Shown here: one piece after another, positions 44,227 to 53,668 of the stretch
How the letters are laid out: each line of letters starts with the position of its first letter
Numbering within the stretch: the stretch's first letter is position 1
Assembly (NCBI RefSeq): GCF_900111765.1
Contig: NZ_FOIB01000010.1
Span: forward strand, 248,001-312,000
Origin: Myxococcus fulvus
Lineage (GTDB): Bacteria > Myxococcota > Myxococcia > Myxococcales > Myxococcaceae
DNA: 64,000 nucleotides
Direction of reading: 5' to 3'
The notes under the pieces: model-generated
What the model saw: the letters and a program-made list of their open reading frames with translations, nothing else
The model's database searches: none
What the model was told of the DNA's origin: nothing
Program-made: the position numbers and the translations under genes

Positions 44227-45831
44227 TCATTGGCTGCTGACGGAGACGGTGTAGTTGTAGTTGCCCGAGCCCTCGTCGGCCCAGCCCGTCGTCACCAGCA
44301 CGTAGCGCCGGTCGCTCTGGCTGTTGAAGTCGAAGGTCTCCGTGCCCGTGGTGAAGCGGTCGGCCTCACCCGCCGTGGCGCCCTGCTGCAGGGCCTGGAT
44401 GCTCACGTCCTCCACGGAGTTGGCGGTGACGGTCATCCTGCGGCCATTGCCGGTGAAGACGTAGTACCGGTTCTGCTGCCGCTGGTTGAAGGGCTCGCCG
44501 CGGGTGAAGGAGTTGCTGTCCGAGAAGGGCGCCGTCACGAAGTTGTACATGCCGTACAGCCCCGTGTCCCCCTCGCCCCACTCGGAGCGGATGGCGCCGA
44601 TGTTGTAGTGCGCCGCGAGCCGGTCCACCGCGGCGGCGTCCACGCCCGGCTGGGCCTTGAGGCCGTGGATGAAGGAGCCCACGGTGGTCAGCGCCGCCGT
44701 GGTGCGCTGCGGTCCCACCAGCACGTCATAGAGCGTGCCCAGGCTGAGGGAGACCTGGTCGAACGACGTCTCGGTCAGCGTCGACTCGTCGTGCAAATCA
44801 TACAGGAAGCGCATGATGCTGAACTCGGAGAACACGCCCGGGTTCGGGTCGTCATTGGTCGTCGGCGGCGTCTCCAGGTCGAAGCCGAACGCGCCCAGCC
44901 GGGTGCCGCTCCAGAGCGTGTCCACGTAGATGGAGCTGGGCAGGAGCATGCCGGACAGCGCGTTGCCGTAGCCCTCGCCGAAGGCGATGCGTGGATCCAG
45001 GATGTCGCCGGAGGAGTGCGGGCCACCGGGGTTGTCGGCGCGCGACAGGTTGGCCTCGAAGAAGTGCCCCCACTCGTGGACGATGACGTGGCTGTCGAAC
45101 TCGTCGGTGTCCGCGCCCGCGAGGCCCAGCACGTAGACCTCGTTCTCGCTGGGGGAGAAGTGCGAGGTGCCAATCTGGCCCCGGGCCTTGTCGCCGTTCT
45201 GCGGGGCGTTGTTCGGGCTCCAGTTCACCTTGAGCGGCGGGAAGGGCACGGGGCGCTCCGCCAGGAAGGCGTGGGACGCGGTGTACATGGCGTCCAGGAT
45301 GGCGAAGGGCGCCGCGACGCGCTGGTTGGCGGTGTAGCCGGAGCCGTTCCAGCCGTGGCCCGCGTGCAAATCCTTGCTCGTGGTGCCGCCCTTGATTTGC
45401 GTCACCACCGCCCAGATGGCGTTGCCGTCGGTGTTGTCCTCCACCTGGATGTCCGGCGTGGTCGTCTTGGCGAGCGTGGCCAACGTCACGTCGGCCTGGT
45501 CGCCCGCGGTGAAGCTGAGCTGGTAGCGGCCGTCGTCGTCGGTGGTCGCCGTGGCGAGCACCGTGCTGCCCCGGAGCACCTGCACCGTGGCGTTGCGCAC
45601 GGGCTTGATGCTCACCTGGTTGAAGGCGAGCGAGCCCTGGCGCGTCGTCGGCGTGTAGACGGCCGGGACGGAGTCGAACGTCACCCGGCCCGTGAGGGTC
45701 GCCGTGACGGGCGTCCCCTCGTCCTTGTCGTCGTCACCCTCCTTGTCGGAACAACCGAGCACGGTGAGACCGAGCGCGAGTGCCAGCGTCGCGCCTGTGC
45801 GGGCCCACGCTGATTTGCGAGATACGTACAT
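44227..45831 (-). CDS. Secreted zinc metalloprotease lipoprotein
   Basis: A 534-residue protein with lipobox LGC at 25-27 and an Asp/Glu-rich linker. A beta-sandwich (about 42-125, containing the DDDGRYQLSF carboxypeptidase-regulatory-like pattern) precedes a catalytic domain with HEWGH (His252, Glu253, His256), the HExxH zinc motif; a downstream Glu in FGEGYGNALSG is the probable third ligand. The last 80 residues resemble a PPC-type pre-peptidase C-terminal domain (YYVFTGNGRRMTV...GNYNYTVSVS). Start 45831 follows GGGGGAGGAC. Likely cell-surface protease in an operon with the following lipoprotein. Confidence 0.88.
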   Translation of the reverse strand: MYVSRKSAWARTGATLALALGLTVLGCSDKEGDDDKDEGTPVTATLTGRVTFDSVPAVYTPTTRQGSLAFNQVSIKPVRNATVQVLRGSTVLATATTDDDGRYQLSFTAGDQADVTLATLAKTTTPDIQVEDNTDGNAIWAVVTQIKGGTTSKDLHAGHGWNGSGYTANQRVAAPFAILDAMYTASHAFLAERPVPFPPLKVNWSPNNAPQNGDKARGQIGTSHFSPSENEVYVLGLAGADTDEFDSHVIVHEWGHFFEANLSRADNPGGPHSSGDILDPRIAFGEGYGNALSGMLLPSSIYVDTLWSGTRLGAFGFDLETPPTTNDDPNPGVFSEFSIMRFLYDLHDESTLTETSFDQVSLSLGTLYDVLVGPQRTTAALTTVGSFIHGLKAQPGVDAAAVDRLAAHYNIGAIRSEWGEGDTGLYGMYNFVTAPFSDSNSFTRGEPFNQRQQNRYYVFTGNGRRMTVTANSVEDVSIQALQQGATAGEADRFTTGTETFDFNSQSDRRYVLVTTGWADEGSGNYNYTVSVSSQ

Positions 45832-46127
45832 TCCGTCCTCCCCCTTCCTTTCGTCGCCTGAGATGGGTGGCGCGCCATTCTCGACGGGTCGTCCGGGAAC
45901 TTCAAACACGGAGGACCCGGAGATTGCCGTGGGAAGAGGCTTGTCCGTGGTGAGCCGTCGTGCGGGACGGCGTCCTGGCGGGCATGCCCGTCTTCCGGGG
46001 CTCGGTGGGTTGGCCGACCTGGGAGTGGCGCGGAGGCCGGGTTGGCGGGGCCCAGGGGCGCGCCAATCATTGAGGAGGGCGTCACGCGCGGAGGGCGGGC
46101 GACCCCACGGCCCATCGCCTCCTCGCC

Positions 46128-48254
46128 ATGCCTCATCCGACCGACAGCCCTGCTTCCCTTCCCGAGGCGCCCCGGGACTTCGCCGGCGTCGAGCGGGCCC
46201 TGCGAGAGAGCGAGGAGAAGTACCGCACGCTCTACAACAACACGCCGGTGATGATGCACTCCATCGACCGGGAGGGCCGGCTGGTGAGTGTCAGCGACTG
46301 CTGGCTGGCCACGCTGGGCTACACGCGCGAGGAGGTCCTCGGCCGCGACTCCACGGAGTTCCTCACCGAGGAGTCGGCGCGGCGGGCGCGTGAGGAGGTG
46401 CTGCCGGCCTTCCACAGGACGGGCCGCTGCAAGGACGTGCCGTACCAACTGGTGAAGAAGGACGGGACGCGGCTGGACGTGCTGCTGTCGGCCATCATGG
46501 AGCGCGACACCTCCGGCGCCTGCGTGCGCTCCCTGGCGGTGCTGCTGGACGTCACCGAGCGCAAGCGCGCCCAGGAGGCGCTCCAGCAGAGCGAGCAGCA
46601 GCTGCGCGCCATCCTGGACAACGCCACCTCCGTCTTCTTCCTGCTCGACACCCACGGGCGCTACATCTTCGTGAACCGTCAGTGGGAGCTGATGTTCCGC
46701 CGCACGCGGGAGGAGGTCTTCGGCAAGACGGTGCACGACATCTTCCCGGAGGACAGCGCCCGGGAGTTCCAGGCGCTGAGCGAGCAGGTGCTGGCGCAGC
46801 GGCTGCCCGTGGTGCGCGAGGAGCGCGTCCCGCGGGAGGACGGCGTCCGCACGCACATCACCCAGAAGTTCCCGCTGTTGGACGCGTCGGGCGTGCCCTA
46901 CGCCGTCTGCGGCATCTCCACCGACATCACCGAGCGCAAGCGCCTGGAGGAGTCCCAGCGCTTCCTCGCCGAGGCGGGGCGGGAGCTGGGCACGTCGCTC
47001 GACTACGAGACGACGCTCCAGCGCGTCGCGGAGCTGACGGTGCCCCGCCTGGGGGACGTGTGCATCGTCTTCATGCCCGACGGCAGCGGCGGGCTGCACC
47101 CGGTGGCGGTGGCGGCCCGCACGCCCGAGGTGGCGCGCGAGGTGCGGGAGCTGCTCGAGGCGCATCCGCTCGTCCCCGACGTGACGTACGGCCCGGTGGG
47201 GGTCATGGCGTCGGGGCGCTCGGAGTGCTTGCCGGTGCCCCATGGAATCCTGCGCGACGGAGGGCTGGGCTCGCCGCGCTGGAGCCACGTGCGCGCGTGG
47301 GGCGGCAAGCCGTCGCTCAGCGTCCCCTTGCAGGCGCGCGGGCGCGGGCTGGGCGTGCTGACGCTCGTGTCGCGACAGGCGGGGCGGGCCTTCGGCGCGG
47401 ACGAGGTGGCGCTGGCGGAGGAACTCGGGCGGCGCGCGGGGTACGCCATCGACAACGCGCAGCTCTACCGCGAGTCCCAGGAGGCCATCCGCGTGCGCGA
47501 CGAGTTCCTCTCCATCGCCTCGCACGAATTGAAGACGCCGCTGACGTCCATGAAGCTGCGCATGCAGCAGATGGGCGCGCTGCTGTCGCGGCCCCGGACG
47601 GACTCGGGCCTGCGCGCGCGGCTGTCCGGCATGCTGAACGTGTGTGAGAGCCAGCTGTCGCGGCTGTCCCGGCTGGTGGAGCACCTGCTGGACGTCTCGC
47701 GCATCAACGAGTCCCGGCTGTCCTTGCGCCTGGAGGACATGGACCTGGCCGCCGTCACGCGCGACGTGGTGGGCCACCTGCGCGAGCAGCTGGAGAAGGC
47801 GGGCTGCGAGCTGGTGCTGGACGCCCCCGAGTCCCTGCCGGGCCGGTGGGACCGGCTGCGGCTGGAGCAGGTGCTGATGAACCTCCTGACGAACGCGGTG
47901 AAGTACGGCGCCGGCCGGCCCATCCGGCTGCGGCTGGCCGCCCACGACGACGAGCGGGTGTGGCTGAGCGTGGAGGACCACGGGATGGGCATCCCCCGCG
48001 AGTCGCAGGGGCGCATCTTCGAGCGCTTCGAGCGCGCCGCCTCACCCAACTACGGCGGCCTGGGCCTGGGCCTCTTCATCACGCGGCAGATCGTCCAGGC
48101 CCATGGCGGGGAAGTCTGGGTGGAGAGCGAGCCGGGGTGGGGCGCCCGCTTCGTCGTCGAGCTGCCCCGCTGGACTCACGGCAGCGGGCCTTCCACCAGC
48201 CGCAGCACGTCCGCCAACACGCCGGACGCCGTCACCGCCGCGCCCGCGCCATAG
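46128..48254 (+). CDS. PAS-PAS-GAF sensor histidine kinase
   Basis: A 708-residue soluble kinase: PAS domains at about 20-145 and 150-270 (each ending in DVTERKR or DITERKR), a GAF domain at about 280-445, HisKA with the acceptor His in SIASHELKTPL (about 467), and an ATPase with N box NLLTNAVKYG and G boxes DHGMGIP and GLGLGLF. No membrane segment, so it senses a cytoplasmic signal. No response regulator is adjacent (orphan kinase, common in myxobacteria). The 3' end overlaps thrA on the opposite strand by 79 bp; the final 26 residues after the ATPase are low-complexity. Confidence 0.9.
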   Translation: MPHPTDSPASLPEAPRDFAGVERALRESEEKYRTLYNNTPVMMHSIDREGRLVSVSDCWLATLGYTREEVLGRDSTEFLTEESARRAREEVLPAFHRTGRCKDVPYQLVKKDGTRLDVLLSAIMERDTSGACVRSLAVLLDVTERKRAQEALQQSEQQLRAILDNATSVFFLLDTHGRYIFVNRQWELMFRRTREEVFGKTVHDIFPEDSAREFQALSEQVLAQRLPVVREERVPREDGVRTHITQKFPLLDASGVPYAVCGISTDITERKRLEESQRFLAEAGRELGTSLDYETTLQRVAELTVPRLGDVCIVFMPDGSGGLHPVAVAARTPEVAREVRELLEAHPLVPDVTYGPVGVMASGRSECLPVPHGILRDGGLGSPRWSHVRAWGGKPSLSVPLQARGRGLGVLTLVSRQAGRAFGADEVALAEELGRRAGYAIDNAQLYRESQEAIRVRDEFLSIASHELKTPLTSMKLRMQQMGALLSRPRTDSGLRARLSGMLNVCESQLSRLSRLVEHLLDVSRINESRLSLRLEDMDLAAVTRDVVGHLREQLEKAGCELVLDAPESLPGRWDRLRLEQVLMNLLTNAVKYGAGRPIRLRLAAHDDERVWLSVEDHGMGIPRESQGRIFERFERAASPNYGGLGLGLFITRQIVQAHGGEVWVESEPGWGARFVVELPRWTHGSGPSTSRSTSANTPDAVTAAPAP

Positions 48255-50629
48255 CCCCGGATGACCAGCGGCGTGGGGCTGTAGCGCTCCGACAGGAAGC
48301 TCAGCGCGTTCTCACCGCCCTTCACCGCGGCCAGGGGGTTGGCGAGCGGCACGGCCTTGAGCCCCACCGAGCAGCCCTCGGGCCCGACGCTGCCCAGGTA
48401 CCGGAGCACCTTCCCCTCGGCGCGCAGCGCCTCCACGCGGCGCTGGAAGCCCTCGTCGAGCGACGGCAGCCGCGCGAGGAACGCGTCGAGCGGGCCGGAC
48501 GCGTCGAAGTCCTCGGGCAGCAGCGACTGGAGGGCGACCTCCTCCAGCTCCACCGGGCGGCCCAGCTCGCGCGCGAGGATGAGCACCTTGCGCGCCACGT
48601 CCGTGCCCTGCACGTCGTCGCGCGGGTCCGGCTCCGTGAAGCGCTTCTCCATCGCGGAGCCCACCGCGCGCGACAGCGGCACGCCTTCCTCGAGCAGGCC
48701 GAGGATGTACGAGAGCGAGCCGGAGAGGATGCCCTCGATGCGGTGCACCTGGTCGCCGGTGCGCAGCATGTTCTTGAGCGTGTCGATGACGGGCAGGGCG
48801 GCGCCCACGTTCGTCTCGTACAGGAAGCGGCGCTGGTGACGCGACGCCGTCTCGCGGATGGCGCGGTGGTGGGCCATGCGCCCCGCGTTGGCCTTCTTGT
48901 TCGCGGTGACGACGTGCAGCCCCGCGGCCAGGAGGGACGGGTAGGCGAGCGCCACGTCCTCGCTGCTGGTGCAGTCCACGAAGATGGGGCGGCCGGGCCG
49001 CTTCGCCCGCACCTGCTCGCGGAAGGACTCCAGCGACGCGGGGGCGCGGCTTGCCTCCAGGCGCTCCTTCCACTCGCCCAGAGGGACGCCGCCCGGCTCG
49101 ATGAGCGCGTGCCGGCTGTTGGCGATGGCGCACACGCGCAGGTCCACGCCCTGCGCGCGCAGGTGGGGAGCCTGCTGACGAACCTGCCGCATCAGCTCTG
49201 AGCCCACGCTGCCCACGCCCGCGACGAAGAGCTCCACCACCTCCGTGGTGCCGAAGTAGCGGTGGTGCACGTGCGCCATGGCGCGCGGGCCGTCGGCCTC
49301 CGTGATGACGGCGGAGATGCTGCGCTCGCTGGAGCCCTGGGCAATCGCGGCGATGCTGCAGCCCACGTCGGCCAGTCCGCTGAAGAAGGTGCCCGCCACG
49401 CCCACGCGGTGGCGCATGCCGTCGCCGACGATGCTGAGCACGGCCAGCTGGCCCTGGCTCTCAATCGTGTCGACCTTGCCGGCCTCGCGCTCGACGTCGA
49501 ACTCGGCCTCCAGCGCGCGCACGGCGGAGTCGGCCTCCGACTGCTGCACGCAGAAGCTGATGGAGCACTCGCTGGAGCCCTGGGTGATGAGCACCACGGA
49601 GATGCCCGTGCGAGCCATGGACTCGAAGACGCGCGCGGCGGTGCCGGGCACGCCCTTGAGCCCCGCGCCGGCGATGTTGACCAGCGCCACGTCCTTGAGG
49701 AACGACAGGCCGCGCACCGGGTGCTCGGGCGGGGCGGCCTTGTCGGTGACGAGGGTGCCGGGGTGCTCGGGCTTGAAGCTGTTGCACACGCGCACGGGGA
49801 TGCCGCGCTCGCGCGCCGGGGCAATCGTCTTGGGGTGCAGCACCTTGGCGCCGAAGTAGGCCAGCTCCATCGCCTCCTCGAAGCTCACCTCCGACAGCGG
49901 GAAGGCCTCGGGGACCAGGCGCGGGTCGGCGCTGTAGATGCCGTCCACGTCCGTCCAGATCTCCAGCAGCGCCGCGTCCAGCGCCGCCGCCGCCAGCGCC
50001 GCCGAGTAGTCCGAGCCGCCGCGCCCCAGCGACATCGTCTTGCCGCGCTCGTCACCGCCGAAGAAGCCCGGCATCAGCAGGAGCCCCGGCCCCCGGGCGT
50101 CGCGCAGCGGGGCGAACCTGGCGCGAATCTCGTCCATGCGCGGCGTGGCCTGCAGCGGGTCTCCCGCGCAGATGAGCACCTGCCGCGGGTCCACCAGGTG
50201 CGGCGACAGCTTGCGCGCGGCCAGGAGCGCCTCCAGCACCAGGCACGCCGCGCGCTCACCCAGGCCCGACAGGTGCGCGAGCACCGACGGCGAGCACTCG
50301 CGCAAGAGCCCCACGCCCTGCAAGAGCCCGCGCAGCTCGGTGGAGATGGCGGCGAGCCCCAGCTCCAGCGGGGCCAGCGCCTCCAGCTCTCCGCCCAGCT
50401 CCCGGGCGATGCCCAGGTGCGTCTGCTCGAAGCGCGACAGGGACTCCTCCACCGAGTGGCCCTCCTGCGCGAGCCGGGCCGTGTCCACCAGGAGGTTGGT
50501 GATGCCGGAGACGGCCGAGGCCACCACGCACACGCGCGTCTCCTGTCGTGCCCGGGCGACCAGGTCCACCACGCGCCGCATCTGCGCGGTGCCGCCCACG
50601 CTGGTTCCGCCGAACTTCATCACCCGCAT
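48176..50629 (-). CDS. thrA: Bifunctional aspartate kinase / homoserine dehydrogenase
   Basis: An 817-residue fusion close in length to E. coli ThrA (820). The kinase half starts MRVMKFGGTSVGG and contains GRGGSDYSAALAAAALDA; ACT regulatory domains follow (about 310-450, GLKGVPGTAARVFESMARTGISV). The dehydrogenase half (about 465-817) has the nucleotide-binding VAGVGSVGSEL and a TANKKANAGRMAHHR segment. It catalyses the first and third steps of the threonine/methionine branch. ThrB and ThrC are not next to it. The upstream leader peptide and terminator indicate control by Thr-tRNA-dependent attenuation; the ACT domains suggest allosteric control as well. Confidence 0.95.
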   Translation of the reverse strand: MRVMKFGGTSVGGTAQMRRVVDLVARARQETRVCVVASAVSGITNLLVDTARLAQEGHSVEESLSRFEQTHLGIARELGGELEALAPLELGLAAISTELRGLLQGVGLLRECSPSVLAHLSGLGERAACLVLEALLAARKLSPHLVDPRQVLICAGDPLQATPRMDEIRARFAPLRDARGPGLLLMPGFFGGDERGKTMSLGRGGSDYSAALAAAALDAALLEIWTDVDGIYSADPRLVPEAFPLSEVSFEEAMELAYFGAKVLHPKTIAPARERGIPVRVCNSFKPEHPGTLVTDKAAPPEHPVRGLSFLKDVALVNIAGAGLKGVPGTAARVFESMARTGISVVLITQGSSECSISFCVQQSEADSAVRALEAEFDVEREAGKVDTIESQGQLAVLSIVGDGMRHRVGVAGTFFSGLADVGCSIAAIAQGSSERSISAVITEADGPRAMAHVHHRYFGTTEVVELFVAGVGSVGSELMRQVRQQAPHLRAQGVDLRVCAIANSRHALIEPGGVPLGEWKERLEASRAPASLESFREQVRAKRPGRPIFVDCTSSEDVALAYPSLLAAGLHVVTANKKANAGRMAHHRAIRETASRHQRRFLYETNVGAALPVIDTLKNMLRTGDQVHRIEGILSGSLSYILGLLEEGVPLSRAVGSAMEKRFTEPDPRDDVQGTDVARKVLILARELGRPVELEEVALQSLLPEDFDASGPLDAFLARLPSLDEGFQRRVEALRAEGKVLRYLGSVGPEGCSVGLKAVPLANPLAAVKGGENALSFLSERYSPTPLVIRGYGAGAAVTASGVLADVLRLVEGPLP

Positions 50630-50732
50630 GACGGCACCTCGCTCGGGAGCAGGCGGCCGAGGGACACGGGCGGGCGGAGCGTCGTCGTCGGGGTCTGGGT
50701 CTGCATGGGGTCCTGGTGGGTGGAGGGAAACG

Positions 50733-50762
50733 AAAAAAGCCCCGCGCCGGGGAGCGCGGGGC
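50733..50762 (-). terminator. Attenuator terminator of the thrA leader
   Basis: On the minus strand GCCCCGCGC pairs with GCGCGGGGC (9-bp stem, 6-base loop) and is followed by six T's. It lies 27 bp beyond the leader-peptide stop and about 100 bp before the thrA start, the layout of an amino-acid attenuator. Confidence 0.85.
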
Positions 50763-50788
50763 CTGGTCGGAAGGACAGCGATTCCGAG

Positions 50789-50920
50789 CTAGACCGCCCG
50801 CGCTCCGCGGGTCGTCGTGTGCGTCGTCGTCGTCGTCGTGGAGGTGAAGGTCGCCGCGCGCGCGCAAGCCCGGGACGTCCATCCCGAGGTCCGCGCGATG
50901 TCGAGGCCGATGCCGTTCAC
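50789..50920 (-). CDS. thrL: Threonine leader peptide (attenuator)
   Basis: A 43-codon frame ending 27 bp before the attenuator hairpin. It contains 13 Thr codons, twelve of them ACG or ACC within or near the block TFTSTTTTTTHTTT. Stalling here when charged Thr-tRNA is scarce would prevent terminator formation and let transcription reach thrA, as in the enterobacterial thr operon. Enterobacterial leaders also contain Ile codons in the block; here the block has only Thr. The start is not certain: GTG 50920 is the nearest in-frame start; an upstream GTG at 50995 extends into the cyclase gene region. Confidence 0.78.
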   Translation of the reverse strand: MNGIGLDIARTSGWTSRACARAATFTSTTTTTTHTTTRGARAV

Positions 50921-50987
50921 GAACCCGAACGCTGACCGATGAGCCCGGTGCGAGTCAAGCCGCCCTCCCGGACGGGAGGACGACGGC

Positions 50988-52565
50988 TCACCCACCCGCC
51001 ACGTCCCACTCCACGCGGTGCAGCGTCAGCGCCTCCTGCTTGCCCTTCACGTGGGTGGGGGGCAGCGTCGTCAGTGGCCAGCGTGACTCGCGCAGCCTGG
51101 CGCGCGTGGCCTCGGAGAGCACCACCTGGCCCGCCTTCGCCACGCCGCACACCCGACTGGCCACGTTGGTGACGTCCCCGAGCGTGGCGTACTGGAGGTA
51201 GTGCTCGGAGCCGATGTTGCCGGCGGCGGCCGGGCCGCTGTTGAGGCCCACGTGGATGCGCAGCTCCGGGTGTCCCCGGGCGCGCAAGCGCGCGTTGAGC
51301 CCCTCCAGCTCGCGCTGCATGTCCACCGCCGCGCGCACGGCCCGGTCCGCGTCGTCCTCGCGCGAGAAGGGCGCGCCCCACACCGCCATCAGCGCGTCGC
51401 CGATGTACTTCTCCAGCGTCCCCTCGTGTCGGAAGACCACGTCCGCCATCACCGGGAAGTACGCGTTGAGCATGTCCACCACGTCCCGCGGGCCGCGCGA
51501 GGAGGACAGGGGCGTGAAGTCGGAGATGTCCGCGAAGAGCACCGTCACCTCCGTCTCCACCACCTCCAGCGCCGTGCCGGGCGAGGCATGCAGCCTGCGC
51601 ACGACGGCGGGCGGGAAGAAGCGCAGGTACGTGTTGCGCAGCACCGCCTCCTCCTCCAGGCGCCGCGTCAGCCGCGCGTTGTCCAGCGCCACCGCCGCCT
51701 GGTTGGCGAAGGCGGTGAGGAACTCCAAATCGGTCTCCGTGAACAGGCCCCCGTGCGAGCGGTTGTCCACGTACAGCACGCCCAGCCACGTGTCCCGGGA
51801 CTTGAGCGGCACGCACATGGCGGAGTGGATGGACTGCGCGCGGATGGAGACGGAGCTGTCCAGCCGCACGTCCTGCTGGGCGTTGGCGAAGAGCGCCGCC
51901 AGGCCATGCTCGCGCACGGAGTCGACGATGCGCTGGCTGTAGAAGCGCTCCGGGAGCACCTCGCCGGTGGCGGTGCGCGCCACTTGGGGGACCAGCTCGC
52001 CGGTGGGCTCGTCCACGAGCAGGAGCGCGGCCCGGTCCACGCCGAGCACGCGGAAGACGAGCTGGAGGATGCGCTCCAGGAGCGAGTCGAGCGAGCCGGG
52101 CGACGACAACAGCTGCGCCACCGCGAGCAGCACCTGGAGCCGCTCGCGCGTCGGGTCCGTCTCCGGCTCCGGGCGCACCCTGAGGCGCGGCGCGTCCAGG
52201 GACAGCTCCCCGGGCGCGGGGGAGAAGCGCGTGTCCAGCGTGCGCGTGTGCAGCGGGCTCAGCCCCGCGTCCGCGTCGGGGTCTCCCGCGACGAGCTGGA
52301 ACCACACCTCGCCGCAGCGGAAGGCCTGCCCCGCGTGGAGCTCGTGGCGCTCCACGCGCTGCTCGCCGACGAAGGTGCCGTTCTTGCTTCCCTGGTCCAC
52401 CAGCACGACGCGCGAGCTCTCGCGCTCCAGCCGCGCGTGCCTTCGCGACAGGCTCTTGTGCAGCACGCAGACGGAGCTCTCCTCCGTCCTGCCGATGGTG
52501 GTGACGCCTTCGGGGAGCAGCAGCTCCTGCTCTCCCTCCCGCCCAGGGTTGAGGATGAGGCGCAT
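50988..52565 (-). CDS. FHA-GAF class III adenylate/guanylate cyclase
   Basis: A 525-residue protein: FHA domain (1-95; TIGRTEES, SRRHARLE, GSKNGTFV), a linker, GAF domain (about 150-305), then a class III nucleotide cyclase (about 330-515). Metal-binding Asp residues are in LFADISDF and YIGDALMAVWG. The FHA domain suggests control through phosphothreonine; the GAF domain through a small ligand. Substrate ATP versus GTP is not decidable by eye. Soluble. A short GC hairpin (50964-50979) follows the stop. Confidence 0.88.
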   Translation of the reverse strand: MRLILNPGREGEQELLLPEGVTTIGRTEESSVCVLHKSLSRRHARLERESSRVVLVDQGSKNGTFVGEQRVERHELHAGQAFRCGEVWFQLVAGDPDADAGLSPLHTRTLDTRFSPAPGELSLDAPRLRVRPEPETDPTRERLQVLLAVAQLLSSPGSLDSLLERILQLVFRVLGVDRAALLLVDEPTGELVPQVARTATGEVLPERFYSQRIVDSVREHGLAALFANAQQDVRLDSSVSIRAQSIHSAMCVPLKSRDTWLGVLYVDNRSHGGLFTETDLEFLTAFANQAAVALDNARLTRRLEEEAVLRNTYLRFFPPAVVRRLHASPGTALEVVETEVTVLFADISDFTPLSSSRGPRDVVDMLNAYFPVMADVVFRHEGTLEKYIGDALMAVWGAPFSREDDADRAVRAAVDMQRELEGLNARLRARGHPELRIHVGLNSGPAAAGNIGSEHYLQYATLGDVTNVASRVCGVAKAGQVVLSEATRARLRESRWPLTTLPPTHVKGKQEALTLHRVEWDVAGG

Positions 52566-52641
52566 GGCGCCCGGGATGCTACACCCGCCCGCGGGCCTCC
52601 CGAAGGAAGTGGCCGGCGCGGGCGGGGAGGGTGGTGGGCCC

Positions 52642-53667
52642 TCAGCCCACCAGACGGACGACGATCTGGGTCATCCCGTAGATGAGCAGCGCCATCAACG
52701 CGGAGGCGGGGATGGTGAACACCCAGGCCCAGATGATGCGGCCCGCCACGCCCCACTTCACCGCGCGCCAGCCGCGCGTGGAGCCCACGCCGACGATGGC
52801 GCCGGTGATGGTGTGGGTGGTGGACACGGGGATGCCCAGCTCCGCCAGCGCGATGATGGTGACGCCGCCGCCCGTCTCCGCGCTGAACCCGCCGATGGGC
52901 GCGAGCTTCGTCAAGCTGTGGCCCATGGTGCGGATGATGCGCCAGCCGCCGAAGAACGTCCCCAGCGCGATGGCCGCGTGACAGGAGATGATCATCCACC
53001 AGTCGATGTGGAACGGCCGGTCCGCCCAGATGGTGCCGAAGAGCACCACGGCGATGATGCCCATCACCTTCTGCGCGTCGTTGGTGCCGTGGCTGTAGGA
53101 GAAGATGGCGGACGAGACGAGCTGCAGCCGGCGGAACCAGACGTCCACCACGCGCGGCGTCTGCTTGTGCACCACCCAGGTGCTCACCAGCATCAGCGTC
53201 ATGCCCAGCGTGGTGCCGATGAGCGGCGAGAGCACGATGAAGGCTGCAATCTTGGCGATGCCCGCGCCCATCAGGCCCTTCAGCCCCAGCACGGGCAGCG
53301 TCGCGCCAATCATGCCGCCCGCCAGCGCGTGCGAGGACGACGACGGCAGCCCCCACCACCACGTGAGCAGGTTCCAGGCGATGGCGCCCATCAGCGCCGC
53401 GAAGATGACCGACAGCACCGCGGTGGGGCCCGCGGCGCGGAGCAGCTCGAAGTTGATGATGCCCTTGCCCATGGTGTTGGCGACATGGACACCGCCGCCA
53501 AAGGCGGCGACGAAGTTGAAGAAGGCGGCCCACGCCACGGCCAGGTTCGGTGACAACACCCGGGTGGACACCACGGTGGCGATGGAGTTCGCCGCGTCGT
53601 GGAAGCCGTTGATGAAATCGAAGATGAGAGCCACTCCGACGATGAGGATGACGGCCGCGAGTAGCAT
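52642..53667 (-). CDS. PiT-family inorganic phosphate transporter
   Basis: A 341-residue membrane protein with about ten transmembrane helices. Duplicated PiT signatures are visible: FDFINGFHDAANSIATVVSTRVLSP (read in two parts, the first at residues 16-28) and GIPVSTTHTITGAIVGVG, plus SYSHGTNDAQKVMG. It imports phosphate with H+ or Na+. Its ATG comes 1 bp after the stop of the DUF47 gene, so the two are translationally coupled, the usual pairing. Confidence 0.92.
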   Translation of the reverse strand: MLLAAVILIVGVALIFDFINGFHDAANSIATVVSTRVLSPNLAVAWAAFFNFVAAFGGGVHVANTMGKGIINFELLRAAGPTAVLSVIFAALMGAIAWNLLTWWWGLPSSSSHALAGGMIGATLPVLGLKGLMGAGIAKIAAFIVLSPLIGTTLGMTLMLVSTWVVHKQTPRVVDVWFRRLQLVSSAIFSYSHGTNDAQKVMGIIAVVLFGTIWADRPFHIDWWMIISCHAAIALGTFFGGWRIIRTMGHSLTKLAPIGGFSAETGGGVTIIALAELGIPVSTTHTITGAIVGVGSTRGWRAVKWGVAGRIIWAWVFTIPASALMALLIYGMTQIVVRLVG

Positions 53668-53668
53668 C

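Noticed and set aside
50811..50840. GTC trinucleotide microsatellite
   Set aside because: On the minus strand it is a run of Thr codons in a leader peptide before a terminator and thrA, so it is better explained as an attenuator.
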